Source: a virus. From it: a DNA stretch of 32,099 bases. Under the pieces are notes generated by a model, which saw only the letters and a program-made list of their open reading frames with translations, ran no database searches and was not told the DNA's origin. The stretch lies in the IMG/VR virus record IMGVR_UViG_3300042988_001306, positions 1 through 32,099 of that record. One strand, 5' to 3'. This document shows, one piece after another, positions 12,441-21,441 of the stretch. Made by a program: the position numbers and the translations under genes. Every line of letters starts with the position of its first letter. The first letter of the stretch is position 1.

Positions 12441-14506
12441 TAATGAGCCCCTTCACCCTGAGCCGTTGGGCTCGGTTTATTCGCCGCCGCCTGGCGGACC
12501 GCCTGGGCGGTATCCCTGAGCGCAGACGTCAAGGCGTTAGTCTGGGTTTCAAGCCCGCCAACCGCACCGGAGTCCCCGCGCACGGAGCCGATCGTCTCCC
12601 GGGTTTCGGCAACGTCTTCCAGTGACTCTTGCACGGTGCCAAGGCCAGGAATGCGGGCGATCATCTGCCGTGTGTATGCGTCCCATTCGCCACGGCGGAC
12701 GCCCCGACTGATCCCCATCTTCCGGCGCTTGGCCCGTTCCTCCTCCATGACTGCCGCGGAGCCTTCCGCGGAAAGGGACGTATTGAGCAAATCCTGCTGT
12801 GTATTGATGCGCTCATCTTCCGCAAGCGCGAACTCGGCGGTCGGTCCGCCTCGGCCGGACCGCACCAACCGTCCAGCCGCTCCGGCGATCTTCGACCCCT
12901 TCCGCCCTCCTGGGAGGACGTAGCGGCCGACATCGGTCAGCGCTCCTTGAAGACGTTGCTGGCGCTCCGGGTCGAAGGTGGCTTCCGACATCTGCTTCAG
13001 TATGTCGGACTGGAGCTCGAACGGATTCTCGTACTTGGAAAGCTGGAGCCCGGTGCCGCTCTGGTCCAAATAGGCCTGGAGATCCGCGGATTCCTTGCCC
13101 GACATGCCGAACCGTGAGGCGCCCTGGGCGATGCTCTCCGCGGAGATCCGACCCTGGGATGTGGTGATGGCCCCGGCGATCTCTCTCTGCTTGGCCGCGC
13201 CCATGCCGCCGGTCTTGGTCATGGCGCGGAGGGCTTCGGCCTTCTGCTCGTCCGTCATCTTGGACTGAGAGATCATTGCGACGCCCAGGTCGCTGACGCC
13301 GGCCTCTGTCGCCTTCCGCATCTCCACCGCGACGCCGCGGCCGGCCTCCGCCTGCCCGGCAACGGCGGCCCGGGCTTCCTTCGTCACCTCCATCAGCGTC
13401 GTGGCGCCCTTGACGATGGCCGTCGCCATCAGCGCCAGGCTGCCTCCGAGCTTCTCGGCTCCGCTTCCCTGGGAAAAGAGCTTACCCGCGTCCATGGCCG
13501 CGAAACCGAACTGACCCGAGGCGAAGTGCCCGGCGATGCCGACGCCCTGCATCGCCCCACCGCGGAACTGGGCTTGCCGCTCCCGGCGCTCATCCTGCCG
13601 TTCTTTCCGCTCCGCGTCTGCCTTCTCTTGGGCTTGCTTGTCAGCTTCGGCGACGACACGCTTCCGCTCGACTTCTTCCTTGTACTGTTCAAGCCGCGTC
13701 TTCGGTGCCGGGCGGTCGTCGATCGGGGGGACTGGCGCATAGCGGCGGCTCTTGAACTCGCCGGCCATCGTCTTGTACTTTTCGGTCAGCGCAGCGTTCG
13801 CGATCTCGTCGCCCTCCAGCTGTTTCTGCGCCTTCTCTGTGTTCTGCCACTGTCTTACCTGCCCAAGTACCGCAGACCGGCTGGACCCGGGCGGCGGGGC
13901 GGCTGGGGCGGCTGGAGCCGTGGCTGCCGGGGCTGCGGCTACTGGAGCTGGGGCTGGGGCGGCTGGGGCGGCTGGGGCGGCTGGAGCTGGGGCTGCTGCG
14001 CGCGTAGCGGCTGCCTGCGCCTGCGCGGAGACCCGCTGCGCCCGCGCAACCGCCTGGACCATCTGCTGAACGGTCGCCTGTGTCTTCGCCTGCTTCTTTG
14101 GGGAAGACGACGCTACCGCCTCAAAATGTTTGGCCCGCGCCTTAGATAACGCTTGCTCAAGCTCAAGCTGAGACGCGCGCGCCTGTTTCTGTTCCAAATC
14201 CGCCTGCGCCTGCGCCCTGACCTGAGCGGGGGCGTTGGCATCTAACGACTGCACCCGCGCCTTCGCTGCGGCGACGTCCTGAACAACCGCATGCGCATGC
14301 GCCGCAGCCCGGGCCTCCCGCAGTGCCGCCATGTGCATGCGCATGCCGCCGCTATCACCAAATGGGACGCGCCCGGGCGTCGCCGCCCGCTTCTCCCACG
14401 ACTCCAGCCGCTCTTTCGCCTGCCTCAACTCCTTCACGAGCCCAGACAACTGCGGGGAGATGCCGGCGCCGAACTGGATCTTGACCTCTGCGCTGTTGTC
14501 CGGCAT
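12440..14506 (-). CDS. Tail tape measure protein
   Basis: This is a 688-residue protein with long Ala/Gln/Lys/Arg-rich coiled-coil stretches (residues 20-170 and 265-310), an Ala-Pro linker (about 170-205), and a Gly/Ala-rich segment (GAMQGVGIAGHFASGQFGF, then LMATAIVKGATTLMEV) that may be the membrane-active part. Composition, length and position make it the tape measure, which sets tail length and is ejected on infection. At about 0.15 nm per residue it would specify a tail near 100 nm. It is the best candidate because no other coiled-coil protein of this size is present. Confidence 0.75.
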   Translation of the reverse strand: MPDNSAEVKIQFGAGISPQLSGLVKELRQAKERLESWEKRAATPGRVPFGDSGGMRMHMAALREARAAAHAHAVVQDVAAAKARVQSLDANAPAQVRAQAQADLEQKQARASQLELEQALSKARAKHFEAVASSSPKKQAKTQATVQQMVQAVARAQRVSAQAQAAATRAAAPAPAAPAAPAAPAPAPVAAAPAATAPAAPAAPPPGSSRSAVLGQVRQWQNTEKAQKQLEGDEIANAALTEKYKTMAGEFKSRRYAPVPPIDDRPAPKTRLEQYKEEVERKRVVAEADKQAQEKADAERKERQDERRERQAQFRGGAMQGVGIAGHFASGQFGFAAMDAGKLFSQGSGAEKLGGSLALMATAIVKGATTLMEVTKEARAAVAGQAEAGRGVAVEMRKATEAGVSDLGVAMISQSKMTDEQKAEALRAMTKTGGMGAAKQREIAGAITTSQGRISAESIAQGASRFGMSGKESADLQAYLDQSGTGLQLSKYENPFELQSDILKQMSEATFDPERQQRLQGALTDVGRYVLPGGRKGSKIAGAAGRLVRSGRGGPTAEFALAEDERINTQQDLLNTSLSAEGSAAVMEEERAKRRKMGISRGVRRGEWDAYTRQMIARIPGLGTVQESLEDVAETRETIGSVRGDSGAVGGLETQTNALTSALRDTAQAVRQAAANKPSPTAQGEGAH
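13887..13995 (-). repeat. Ala-Pro linker repeat in tape measure
   Basis: Imperfect tandem copies of GGCTGGGGC/GGCTGGAGC on the plus strand encode alternating Ala and Pro in the tape-measure protein. Such low-complexity DNA is prone to expansion or contraction by slippage and would alter linker length in frame. Confidence 0.8.
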
Positions 14507-14508
14507 GC

Positions 14509-15117
14509 CTACGCTCCAACCCCGACGGCGCGAGCGGAGGTCCCCGTCTTGCGGTAGCGGGCCGCGCCATAGGCCCGCGCCTCCATGGAAAGAGCATACC
14601 GGCCGGCCTTGCGCCCGCCGGTGCGGGCCACGGTCCGACCCGACATCAGCTTCTCGATCGTGTCCCGGAAGAGCACCTGAAGCTGGTCCTGCTCCTCCGG
14701 GGGGAGCTCATGCCGCAGCACCGTCCCGACGATCGAGTGCCGCGGGCCGGGGTAGGGGATGGAGATCGTGACCGAGTGCGTGCCGGTGAACCCGCCCTTG
14801 CTGATGACCCGCTTGATCTTCGCCCCCGACAGGGCCGAGACTGCCAGGTCACCAGACCAGATCAACGGATTGACCGCCTGGCCGCCGCGCGCGAGCTTCT
14901 TCCGGCCCCACCGAGGCGTAACGGTCCAGCCAAGCCGACGGGCCTTTCCGGTGAACCGGGTCGGCAGATACCGATCGATCCACATCTCTGCGCAGGCGAT
15001 CATCGCCCCGCGGATGATCGCATTCTGGTCGCTCTTGCTGAAAAACGGGAAGTCGGCGTTGGCCTTGAGCTCGTCGAAGACCTCACCGAGCGTCGCACGT
15101 TTGATCTTGGCGGCCAT
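14509..15117 (-). CDS. Hypothetical tail-module protein
   Basis: This is a 202-residue basic protein that I do not recognise. It has an N-terminal helical part (TLGEVFDELKANADFPFFS) and a central beta part (THSVTISIPYPGPRHSIVGTV), then a Gly/Arg-rich tail. It lies between the tape measure and another unknown and is transcribed with them. Tail assembly chaperone genes are often found here, but no slippery sequence or frame fusion is seen. Confidence 0.5.
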   Translation of the reverse strand: MAAKIKRATLGEVFDELKANADFPFFSKSDQNAIIRGAMIACAEMWIDRYLPTRFTGKARRLGWTVTPRWGRKKLARGGQAVNPLIWSGDLAVSALSGAKIKRVISKGGFTGTHSVTISIPYPGPRHSIVGTVLRHELPPEEQDQLQVLFRDTIEKLMSGRTVARTGGRKAGRYALSMEARAYGAARYRKTGTSARAVGVGA

Positions 15118-15130
15118 GGATCATGCCTTC

Positions 15131-15748
15131 TCAAGCCATCGGCTGCTCAGGCGTTCCCCACCCCATCACAGAACTGATGATCCGGCTCACCAGGAAATCG
15201 TCCAGAAGGCCCAGCGGCAGAACCGCTTCCTGGGGAAGATGATTCGAGGCGGACAGGAACAACGCCGCCCATTCGGCCAAGACATCGTCAGGGACCGACT
15301 CGCCGTCCTGCCTCTCGACTTCGGCGCGGGCGACGTTGGCGAACTCGATCAGCTTCGCCTGGAGCGGGGTTGGGATGCGCTTCCCGCCCGGGCCCCACCG
15401 CTGGGGCAACACCGGCGCGCCCGTCCGGCCATGGAGAATGACCGGAACGAGCCACTGCCGGCGCTGCGAGTCCAACGCCACCCAAGCCGGCGCCGTGGTG
15501 CCGTCGGCCAGGGTGATCGTCCCATCATCGTGGATCTTCCTCGCGAGCCCGCGCGGGTCATCCCCGACGACCTGCGCCTTCCATCCAGGAATAACGTCCA
15601 CCCAGAAACCACCCGGCCAGTTGAGGAGGTAGTCATCAACCGGCGCCGCCAGCGTGCCCGCGCCGTCGCGCAACCGCCCGACCGACCAGGAGTCATCGCC
15701 CCAGGCCGGCCGACGGTACGTTCCAGTGGTGTCCAGGTAGGTGATCAT
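15131..15748 (-). CDS. Hypothetical tail-module protein
   Basis: This is a 205-residue protein starting at ATG 15748, four bases after the tail-tube candidate. The first half is beta-rich (DDYLLNWPGGFWVDVIPGWKA, split by turns), and the second half is helical (PLQAKLIEFANVARAEVE; VPDDVLAEWAALFLSASNHL). It occupies the slot of a tail assembly chaperone or a tail-tube accessory protein. Function is not determined. Confidence 0.5.
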   Translation of the reverse strand: MITYLDTTGTYRRPAWGDDSWSVGRLRDGAGTLAAPVDDYLLNWPGGFWVDVIPGWKAQVVGDDPRGLARKIHDDGTITLADGTTAPAWVALDSQRRQWLVPVILHGRTGAPVLPQRWGPGGKRIPTPLQAKLIEFANVARAEVERQDGESVPDDVLAEWAALFLSASNHLPQEAVLPLGLLDDFLVSRIISSVMGWGTPEQPMA

Positions 15749-15751
15749 GGC

Positions 15752-16684
15752 TCAGATGGTCTTGCTGGCGGTGAGGACGAGCGGGTTGACGTCGTTGTAG
15801 GTGGCGAACATCGCCCGCAGCTTGGCGACCACCGCCTCGGCCGGCCGGCCGGCGAGTTGCTCGACGGTGTAGCGCCCGACCGGGCCCTGGGAGGCCTTGG
15901 TCATCAGGAAGCTAATGCCCTTGCCGTTGAGAAGTTGGGTCGCGTTGTCGAACTCGCGCAGGAAGAGCTCGAACGAGGTGGCAACCACCTTGCCCGCGAT
16001 GCCTTCCGCCGCCGGAGCAGGGAGCCACGCAACCGGGTTGATGATGTCGGCGCTGACCTCGGGGGCCGACCGGACGAGTTGGCCCGTTGATGCGTAGACC
16101 TTGCCGTCCGCCGGGAGGCGGGTGAACTGGTGCCCGAAGCTAAGGTTGACCGACCGGACGCCATCGATCGCCGAGCCGTCGATCTTGATCGGGCCGACGG
16201 TGTTGATGATCGGCTCGGCGGACAACGTCGGCACCTCGCCGAGCACCCCGACCTTGATCGGGTCGTCGGTCGTTGCCGTGCCCTGGAGGATCTCCAAGAC
16301 GCAGTTGGCCATCGCCATCTGCCCTTGTGCCACGGAGATCGAATCGATGTACGCGAAGCCGACGGCATTCGTGTTGAAGTTGATCTGGGAGTCGTCGGTG
16401 GCGGTGACGCTGCGCCGGAAGTCCGCGAACTTGCAGAGCCAGGCCGCGAGGGAGGTGATCTTCAGCCCGTCCACGGTCAGCAGGTCAAGCGCCCCGCGCG
16501 CGGGGGTGCTGAACCGGATCCGGGGCTCGCCGCTGGTGCGGACCAGCACCGAATCGAAGCGGTTAGCGGAATGCTGAAGTCGCTGGATGTCGCTGACCGC
16601 GGCGAGCTCCAGCGTCACGTCGGTGACGGCGAGCGTGGTTGAGTTGAGGGTGAGCGGGCCGAAGACGGCGGGATCGATGCTCAT
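15752..16684 (-). CDS. Putative major tail tube protein
   Basis: This is a 310-residue protein, all-beta in character, with many short Val/Thr/Ser strands (LTLNSTTLAVTDVTLELAAV; VGPIKIDGSAIDGVRSVNLS). It lies between two small connector-type genes upstream and the chaperone/tape-measure region downstream, the normal position of a major tail protein. The ATG at 16684 overlaps the upstream stop. The assignment rests on gene order and fold impression, not on a known motif. Confidence 0.5.
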   Translation of the reverse strand: MSIDPAVFGPLTLNSTTLAVTDVTLELAAVSDIQRLQHSANRFDSVLVRTSGEPRIRFSTPARGALDLLTVDGLKITSLAAWLCKFADFRRSVTATDDSQINFNTNAVGFAYIDSISVAQGQMAMANCVLEILQGTATTDDPIKVGVLGEVPTLSAEPIINTVGPIKIDGSAIDGVRSVNLSFGHQFTRLPADGKVYASTGQLVRSAPEVSADIINPVAWLPAPAAEGIAGKVVATSFELFLREFDNATQLLNGKGISFLMTKASQGPVGRYTVEQLAGRPAEAVVAKLRAMFATYNDVNPLVLTASKTI

Positions 16685-17094
16685 GGGGGGTTGACTCCGT
16701 AGTCAAGGTGGAGGTCGATGCTGACCACCTGCTGATCCATCTGGGGCTTCGGCTCGGTCGAAAGACCGGTCTCGAAGTCCTGGAAGAGAAAGCCGGTGGA
16801 CTGCGCGAGGAGTTGTTGCCCGAGCGTGCGGGCAAGCTCCTCTAGTTGTCCGACGTCGAGCGCCGTCGAATGGAGAGTGACGGTCAGGCGCCCGCTGATG
16901 AGACCGCCGGCGCCGCTGGCCCAGTACCGCCGCTTCTGGCTCGACTCCGCGAGCACCGCAATGCTGGTCGTCACGGGGGTCGCGAAGTCATAGCTTGGGT
17001 AGTGGATGGCGTCTTGCCCGGGGGTCCAGGCAACGCACGCGACCAGCTGGGTCCGAAGCTGGGTGATGGTAGCTGTGGCGTTGGTCCAACTCAT
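16681..17094 (-). CDS. Putative tail terminator/neck protein
   Basis: This is a 137-residue protein starting at ATG 17094 in an ATGA overlap with the upstream gene. The N-terminal helix (ATATITQLRTQLVACVAW) is followed by strands and a second helix (LDVGQLEELARTLGQQLLAQ), the alpha/beta arrangement seen in small tail-terminator (gpU-like) proteins. Its position just before the tail-tube candidate agrees. It could equally be another head-tail joining protein. Confidence 0.45.
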   Translation of the reverse strand: MSWTNATATITQLRTQLVACVAWTPGQDAIHYPSYDFATPVTTSIAVLAESSQKRRYWASGAGGLISGRLTVTLHSTALDVGQLEELARTLGQQLLAQSTGFLFQDFETGLSTEPKPQMDQQVVSIDLHLDYGVNPP

Positions 17095-17456
17095 GGCGCA
17101 CCGTGCCGGTCGGGCTTGCCCTTGAGGACGTGGGTCGAACGCATGGTGTAGATCCTCTGACCCTGGGTCTGCACCGCGTCGCCGGTGACGACCCACACCT
17201 GGCCGACGCTGGTCTTGACCCTGTCCCCGAGCAATAGCGCCGACTGGTCATCCGGGACCTTGAGAAATGCGTCTTGCGGCTGGGTCGTCTGGTCCCGGTC
17301 GTTGTCCTGCATCCACGGCGCCGACCGGGCCAGGTGGATGCTACCGACCAACGGGGCGTAGGTCGTGCTCGGCGGCCGGCACCAGGTCAGACCATCGTTT
17401 GCCAGGGAGGTCAGAGCCGCCCGGACGCCGGTCGCGATCGATGCGCTCAGGCCCAT
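17091..17456 (-). CDS. Putative head-tail connector/closure protein
   Basis: This is a 121-residue protein. The N-terminal helix (SASIATGVRAALTSLANDG) and the C-terminal strands (LLLGDRVKTSVGQVWVVTGD; GQRIYTMRSTHVL) suggest a small beta-barrel connector, such as a head-closure or stopper protein. It lies upstream of the terminator candidate. The call depends on gene order. Confidence 0.45.
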   Translation of the reverse strand: MGLSASIATGVRAALTSLANDGLTWCRPPSTTYAPLVGSIHLARSAPWMQDNDRDQTTQPQDAFLKVPDDQSALLLGDRVKTSVGQVWVVTGDAVQTQGQRIYTMRSTHVLKGKPDRHGAP

Positions 17457-17507
17457 GCGAGGATCCTACGCATGGCGGAAGAAATGCAACCGGAGAACGC
17501 CGCCCGG

Positions 17508-18002
17508 CTACTTGCCGCGGGCTCGTTGGATGGCGCGGTGGACACCGTAGGCCTCCTGCACCTTCCGGTGCTTCTCCTTGGCCCTTACCACGTCGTCGTC
17601 GGTCTCGCACCGCTCCACGTCTTCGGCGTAGAGCGTCGCGGCGCGAGTGGCCTTCTTCCAGGTCTGGCCGCGGATGAACGCCCAGACCGCCGCCAGGATT
17701 CCGCCGGCGCCGGAGCCGAGGCCGAGCAGACCAAGGATTCCGCCGCCGGCATCGGGAACCGGATCGGGGAGCGAGACCACGGCGGCCGACGTAGCGCCCG
17801 CGACGATGGCATAGGAGGTGCGCTGCCCACCGCCGGTCAGGGGGCGCGTGACGACCTCCCCCCGCTCCCAGGACCCTGCGGTGCTACGCTCAGAGACGGA
17901 GGAGCAGCCCAAGAGAACAAGGACGAGACCCGTAACCACGACCGACGCCAACAGCGACACGACGAGATACCCCCAAAAATCATCCCGGGGTTCGCTACTC
18001 AT
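17508..18002 (-). CDS. Lipoprotein with second membrane segment
   Basis: This is a 164-residue protein. The N-terminus has a hydrophobic signal segment ending in a lipobox, LVLLGC followed by Ser, so the mature protein should be acylated on Cys. A second hydrophobic Gly-rich segment lies near residues 90-115 (GGGILGLLGLGSGAGGILAA). The tail is charged and helical. The ATG at 18002 overlaps the end of the TM/coiled-coil gene by 8 bp. The pair could be a spanin-like or other lysis/membrane unit. The second membrane segment is unusual for an outer spanin. Confidence 0.5.
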   Translation of the reverse strand: MSSEPRDDFWGYLVVSLLASVVVTGLVLVLLGCSSVSERSTAGSWERGEVVTRPLTGGGQRTSYAIVAGATSAAVVSLPDPVPDAGGGILGLLGLGSGAGGILAAVWAFIRGQTWKKATRAATLYAEDVERCETDDDVVRAKEKHRKVQEAYGVHRAIQRARGK

Positions 18003-18438
18003 GGTCTGCATCCTCCGGCGTTCGTCCGATCCGCTTCGTCAGTGCTTGGGTTGCGATGCCCGCCATGCACTTCCGCTCCTTCATCGCCCGGGCCTGGCCG
18101 TCGAGAGCCTGCGCCACGGCATTGATCGAGGATAGAGCTTCCTGCATGAGGCCGCGCAGTTCATTCGCATGGTCCCGCGACTCCTTCAAGAGCTCGGCGG
18201 AGTGCTCCCTTGACTCATCGACCCGAGTGGTCTCCAGTTGCCGCACCCGGCGTACCAGGTCGGCGTTGGCGATGTTCACCGCCGCGATCTGGTCCCGCAG
18301 GGCGGACATCTCCCCCGACCGGGACGACCGCAACGCCCGCCACAGGGCGGCGATGGCCGACACGCATGCCCCGAGTAGGGCGGCGCCGATGCCGATGGCC
18401 GTCGGGGACAGGTCGGCCGATCCGGGCGGAGGTTCCAT
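17995..18438 (-). CDS. Membrane-anchored coiled-coil protein
   Basis: This is a 147-residue protein with one N-terminal membrane helix (AIGIGAALLGACVSAIAALW) and then a long charged coiled coil (DQIAAVNIANADLVRRVRQLE through SINAVAQALDG, residues about 45-115). This is the topology of inner-membrane spanins and of some holin-associated proteins. It overlaps the lipoprotein gene. No endolysin is recognised nearby, so a lysis role is only suggested by topology and pairing. Confidence 0.5.
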   Translation of the reverse strand: MEPPPGSADLSPTAIGIGAALLGACVSAIAALWRALRSSRSGEMSALRDQIAAVNIANADLVRRVRQLETTRVDESREHSAELLKESRDHANELRGLMQEALSSINAVAQALDGQARAMKERKCMAGIATQALTKRIGRTPEDADHE

Positions 18439-18440
18439 GC

Positions 18441-19808
18441 CTACTTCACCCGGACCAGTTGGATGACAAGCCGGCCCTTGGCCTCGGTCGCGCCGACCTG
18501 GGCCGTCGTGACTTGGAGCTTCAGCGGGTTGGCGTTGGTGAACCGCTTGCGGGCGGTCGGGGCGGCGGCGCCGGCCATCATCACGCCGCCGTCCGTGGCC
18601 GGCGCGTAGGTCGTCGCCAGCGTCAGCTCGGAGAGCGCATCAGCGGTGCCGGCCAGGACCTTGACCTTGGCGGCGGTCGTTGAGGTGCCGGCCCAGGCCG
18701 AGGGAACCAGCATGCTGGTCACGGCCACCCACTCTTCGCCGCTGTTCGGTGTGAAAACGGTCGTGGTCGCGGCTGCGCTCAAATCGATCTCGGACGACAC
18801 GACGTTGTGCGCCAGGTTGACGGCGTTCGGCACCACCTGCCGGGCTTCGACAGACCCCTTGGACGAATACTTCAGCGCCTCAGTGACACCAACATACTGC
18901 GTCACTTCGCAGTCGTTGGTGGTTCCGTTGCCAACATACTTAGTGATAAGCATCGACCCGATATTCCACGCGCCGTTCGCCCTGAATTGCGAAATCTGCC
19001 CTGAAACATAGTCGCCGTTTTGCAGGTTCGTCGGCGCGGCGTTGGTCCCGCGAGATTTGCGCTGCGTCAACCCGCAAGAACTGTTGTCATCCGATGCCTG
19101 TTCCAGTATCTGGGCCGCCGTGTTGCCCGTTGAAACGATGTGCGTGACACCTGCGGGGGCAGCCGTGCCGATGCCAACCTTGCCGTCTTTGGTCACGCGC
19201 AATCCGGTCTGCGGGGTCGCCGTGTCCCCCTTGGTCTGCAAGACCACGTCACCATCGCCCAAGGCGCGAAGCACCGCGGTGCCATCCGGATTGCCCCACT
19301 CATTGGTCTCAATGCTGAACGGATAGACGGCAACGCCGTTCCAGAAGCAGTTGACGTAGGGACGGGACTTCAGCGTTGCCTTGTTGCGGTCCAGCACTGT
19401 CCAGGCGATGCTGCCGAAATAATCGTTCTCGACACCACCTGTCCCGGTTGTCGTCGTGTAGGCGCGGAACCCGACCCAGTAGGAACCGCCGACACCCGCC
19501 GTCGATTTGGCGACAGCGCCGACGACGCACGATGCGCCATCCCGGTAGGCAAGCCACTTGATCGATCCCGTCAGCGTCGGGATGATCGCGGGAACATCGC
19601 CGACGATCTGCCGGCCGTTGGTGGTGTCGGTGTTGACGACGACGGTCGTCCCATCGGCCTTAGTCACCTGCACGGCGGCCGTGCTGTCGGTCGCAGGCGT
19701 CAGCTTGGTGTGGTTGCCGGGCGCATCCCGGTCGGTCAGATCAGCATGGCTCCCGGTGCCAGCCGCGGGAACCGAAGACGCCTGCGGGTCGAAAAGTCCG
19801 ATAGCCAT
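18441..19808 (-). CDS. Fibre/tailspike-like protein
   Basis: This is a 455-residue Thr/Gly/Ala-rich beta protein. The segment VLQTKGDTATPQTGLRVT followed by KDGKVGIGTAAPAG is the repeat style found in phage fibres and tailspikes (KVGIGT-P motif). The C-terminus is beta-rich (VVSSEIDLSAAATTTVFTP). It probably forms a trimeric surface-binding fibre. It belongs to a block of adhesin-like genes between the capsid and connector genes. Confidence 0.6.
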   Translation of the reverse strand: MAIGLFDPQASSVPAAGTGSHADLTDRDAPGNHTKLTPATDSTAAVQVTKADGTTVVVNTDTTNGRQIVGDVPAIIPTLTGSIKWLAYRDGASCVVGAVAKSTAGVGGSYWVGFRAYTTTTGTGGVENDYFGSIAWTVLDRNKATLKSRPYVNCFWNGVAVYPFSIETNEWGNPDGTAVLRALGDGDVVLQTKGDTATPQTGLRVTKDGKVGIGTAAPAGVTHIVSTGNTAAQILEQASDDNSSCGLTQRKSRGTNAAPTNLQNGDYVSGQISQFRANGAWNIGSMLITKYVGNGTTNDCEVTQYVGVTEALKYSSKGSVEARQVVPNAVNLAHNVVSSEIDLSAAATTTVFTPNSGEEWVAVTSMLVPSAWAGTSTTAAKVKVLAGTADALSELTLATTYAPATDGGVMMAGAAAPTARKRFTNANPLKLQVTTAQVGATEAKGRLVIQLVRVK

Positions 19809-19817
19809 GGTAGATCC

Positions 19818-20171
19818 TCACCAGCAGACGGTGCAGATGGCGCGATGGGCGGTGTCTGAACGAATGCTCCAACGCTGCGCGAAGTCGTCCGCTGGAATGG
19901 ACGCTCCGGTCCCCGCTGGGATCACGATGCCGTGGCTCGCGAAGTCGTCGGCGGTGACCGCGGCCGACCCGTCCCTGGGGGAAGCGACCTGCACCTTCGG
20001 GCGCGAGGCGCCGGCCGCGGTCAGCCCTCGGATCTCCACGGCGCAGACGCGGACCAGGGCCGACATCCCGGAGGCGTGAAGCAGGGCGAGGATGTTCGTC
20101 CCCGTGGGAGTGGTCGGGACATCGATGCCGATCGACATCGAATGCCCGGTGAGCGTGATAGATAGACTCAT
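19818..20171 (-). CDS. Hypothetical virion-associated protein
   Basis: This is a 117-residue beta-rich protein in the adhesin block. It has strands such as SITLTGHSMSIGIDVP and SALVRVCAVEIRGLTA, and ends in ICTVCW. It may be a small fibre-attachment or decoration protein. The family is not recognised. Confidence 0.5.
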   Translation of the reverse strand: MSLSITLTGHSMSIGIDVPTTPTGTNILALLHASGMSALVRVCAVEIRGLTAAGASRPKVQVASPRDGSAAVTADDFASHGIVIPAGTGASIPADDFAQRWSIRSDTAHRAICTVCW

Positions 20172-20185
20172 GGCAACCTTTCAGT

Positions 20186-20467
20186 CTACTCGTCGGTGTC
20201 AATGTCAATCGGGCCGGCTTCCGCATCCAACGTCGCGATTGCGGCCTCGATCTGGGGAATGAGCGGAGTGACGGCCGGCGACCCAACCGGGTTGCCGTTC
20301 GCGTCGAACGTCACATTCTGCACGAGAAGGCGGATCGGACGGCGCACCGTTAGCTCCCCGTCCTGCTCCGTCACCCGCTCGCGCATGATGCGGATGACGT
20401 ACTGATCCGGGTCAGAGAGATCGATCAGGATCCGCCGGGTCCGGTCCCGGGTGATGGGGTCACTCAT
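20186..20467 (-). CDS. Small acidic hypothetical protein
   Basis: This is a 93-residue protein. The N-terminal half carries the strands RRILIDLSD and QYVIRIMRERVTEQ, and the C-terminal half is an acidic helix plus tail (PQIEAAIATLDAEAG, ending IDIDTDE). The ATG overlaps the stop of the LamG-like gene by 8 bp. It could be a fibre chaperone, because small acidic proteins commonly follow fibre genes. Confidence 0.45.
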   Translation of the reverse strand: MSDPITRDRTRRILIDLSDPDQYVIRIMRERVTEQDGELTVRRPIRLLVQNVTFDANGNPVGSPAVTPLIPQIEAAIATLDAEAGPIDIDTDE

Positions 20468-21428
20468 AGATGATCGTCAGGTCGGTGCCTGCTCCTGTCG
20501 TGGTGATGGTGAGCCCGTTTTCGAACTCGACGCCGAACTCAAAAGAGGCGGACACGGAACTCGTTTCGAGAACGGACATCGTGCCGCTCGCCGCGCCCAC
20601 CGAGTCGTAGATGGTGCAGAGCGTGCCCTTGCTGCCCACGATGACGCGGACCAGCTTCCCAGCCCCGCGCTTGAGGATCTGCGTCGTGACGGCGCCACTG
20701 ACGCGCGCCTGCACCGGGTTCACGAGGTAGTGCCCAAGCCGGAAAATCGACATCGTCCGAACCGAAATGCTGATGTCCGTTGCGCCGCTCGTCTTGGCGT
20801 TCGTGACATTCGCCGGGAGCACCATGGAGTTCAGCAAGCCGCTGGCGTTGCTGCTCATGCGGTGGATCAGCACGTCGTCGATGAAGAATGAGATCACGGA
20901 CGACCCGTAGATGATCTCATAGACATGCCAGTTTGTGTCAAGCGCGACGCTAGCGCCGTTGTCGCCGGCGAAGCTGCCGCTATTGACCTTCGTTTCGGTC
21001 CCGCTCTTGTTCGCTACGACCGAGAAGGTCGTTCCGTCGAGCTGGAAGTATACCCCGTAGGTGTCGTCGCCGAAGGCGCCCCACCGGCGGATGTTGCCGG
21101 CCGTTCCGGTGTCTCCGAGCTTGATGTGACCGCGGTACATCTGACCGACGCCGGCCACATAGCGGGCCTTCCTGTTGCTCTTGCACGCCGCGCTTCCGTT
21201 GGTGGCGGTGCTGGTCGTCAGGGCGAGGATGTTGTTCGCCTGCGCCACGGCGCCGCCGTTGGCCGTCGTCTCGGTCCAGAAGTTGGTGTCCAGCGTCGAG
21301 CCCTCGAAGATCGGGCCGACGATGCGATATCGCTGGAAGACGGCGAGCTCGTTCGTTGTGTTGACATTCACCGACTTCGGTGATGTCGTCACCTTGTCCT
21401 GGAGGCGTTGCTTATTGATGAGCGCCAT
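20460..21428 (-). CDS. LamG/concanavalin-like domain fibre protein
   Basis: This is a 322-residue protein with a concanavalin/LamG-like beta sandwich at about residues 45-215. Typical strands are TYGVYFQLDGTTFSVVANK, WHVYEIIYGSSVISFFIDD and VLIHRM. A short virion-anchoring N-terminus and a beta C-terminus (LTITTTGAGTDLTIIYE) flank it. Such domains bind carbohydrates or exposed surfaces. It is the second gene of the adhesin block. Confidence 0.6.
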   Translation of the reverse strand: MALINKQRLQDKVTTSPKSVNVNTTNELAVFQRYRIVGPIFEGSTLDTNFWTETTANGGAVAQANNILALTTSTATNGSAACKSNRKARYVAGVGQMYRGHIKLGDTGTAGNIRRWGAFGDDTYGVYFQLDGTTFSVVANKSGTETKVNSGSFAGDNGASVALDTNWHVYEIIYGSSVISFFIDDVLIHRMSSNASGLLNSMVLPANVTNAKTSGATDISISVRTMSIFRLGHYLVNPVQARVSGAVTTQILKRGAGKLVRVIVGSKGTLCTIYDSVGAASGTMSVLETSSVSASFEFGVEFENGLTITTTGAGTDLTIIYE

Positions 21429-21441
21429 AGATCCTCATTTC

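Noticed and set aside
12440-15748. Programmed frameshift of a tail assembly chaperone pair
   Set aside because: The genes before the tape measure are separated by clear stops and starts, and no slippery heptamer with an extended overlapping frame was found.
14759-16090. 443-residue plus-strand frame opposite tail genes
   Set aside because: It crosses several well-packed minus-strand genes, with Arg/Ala-rich shadow composition and no start signal.
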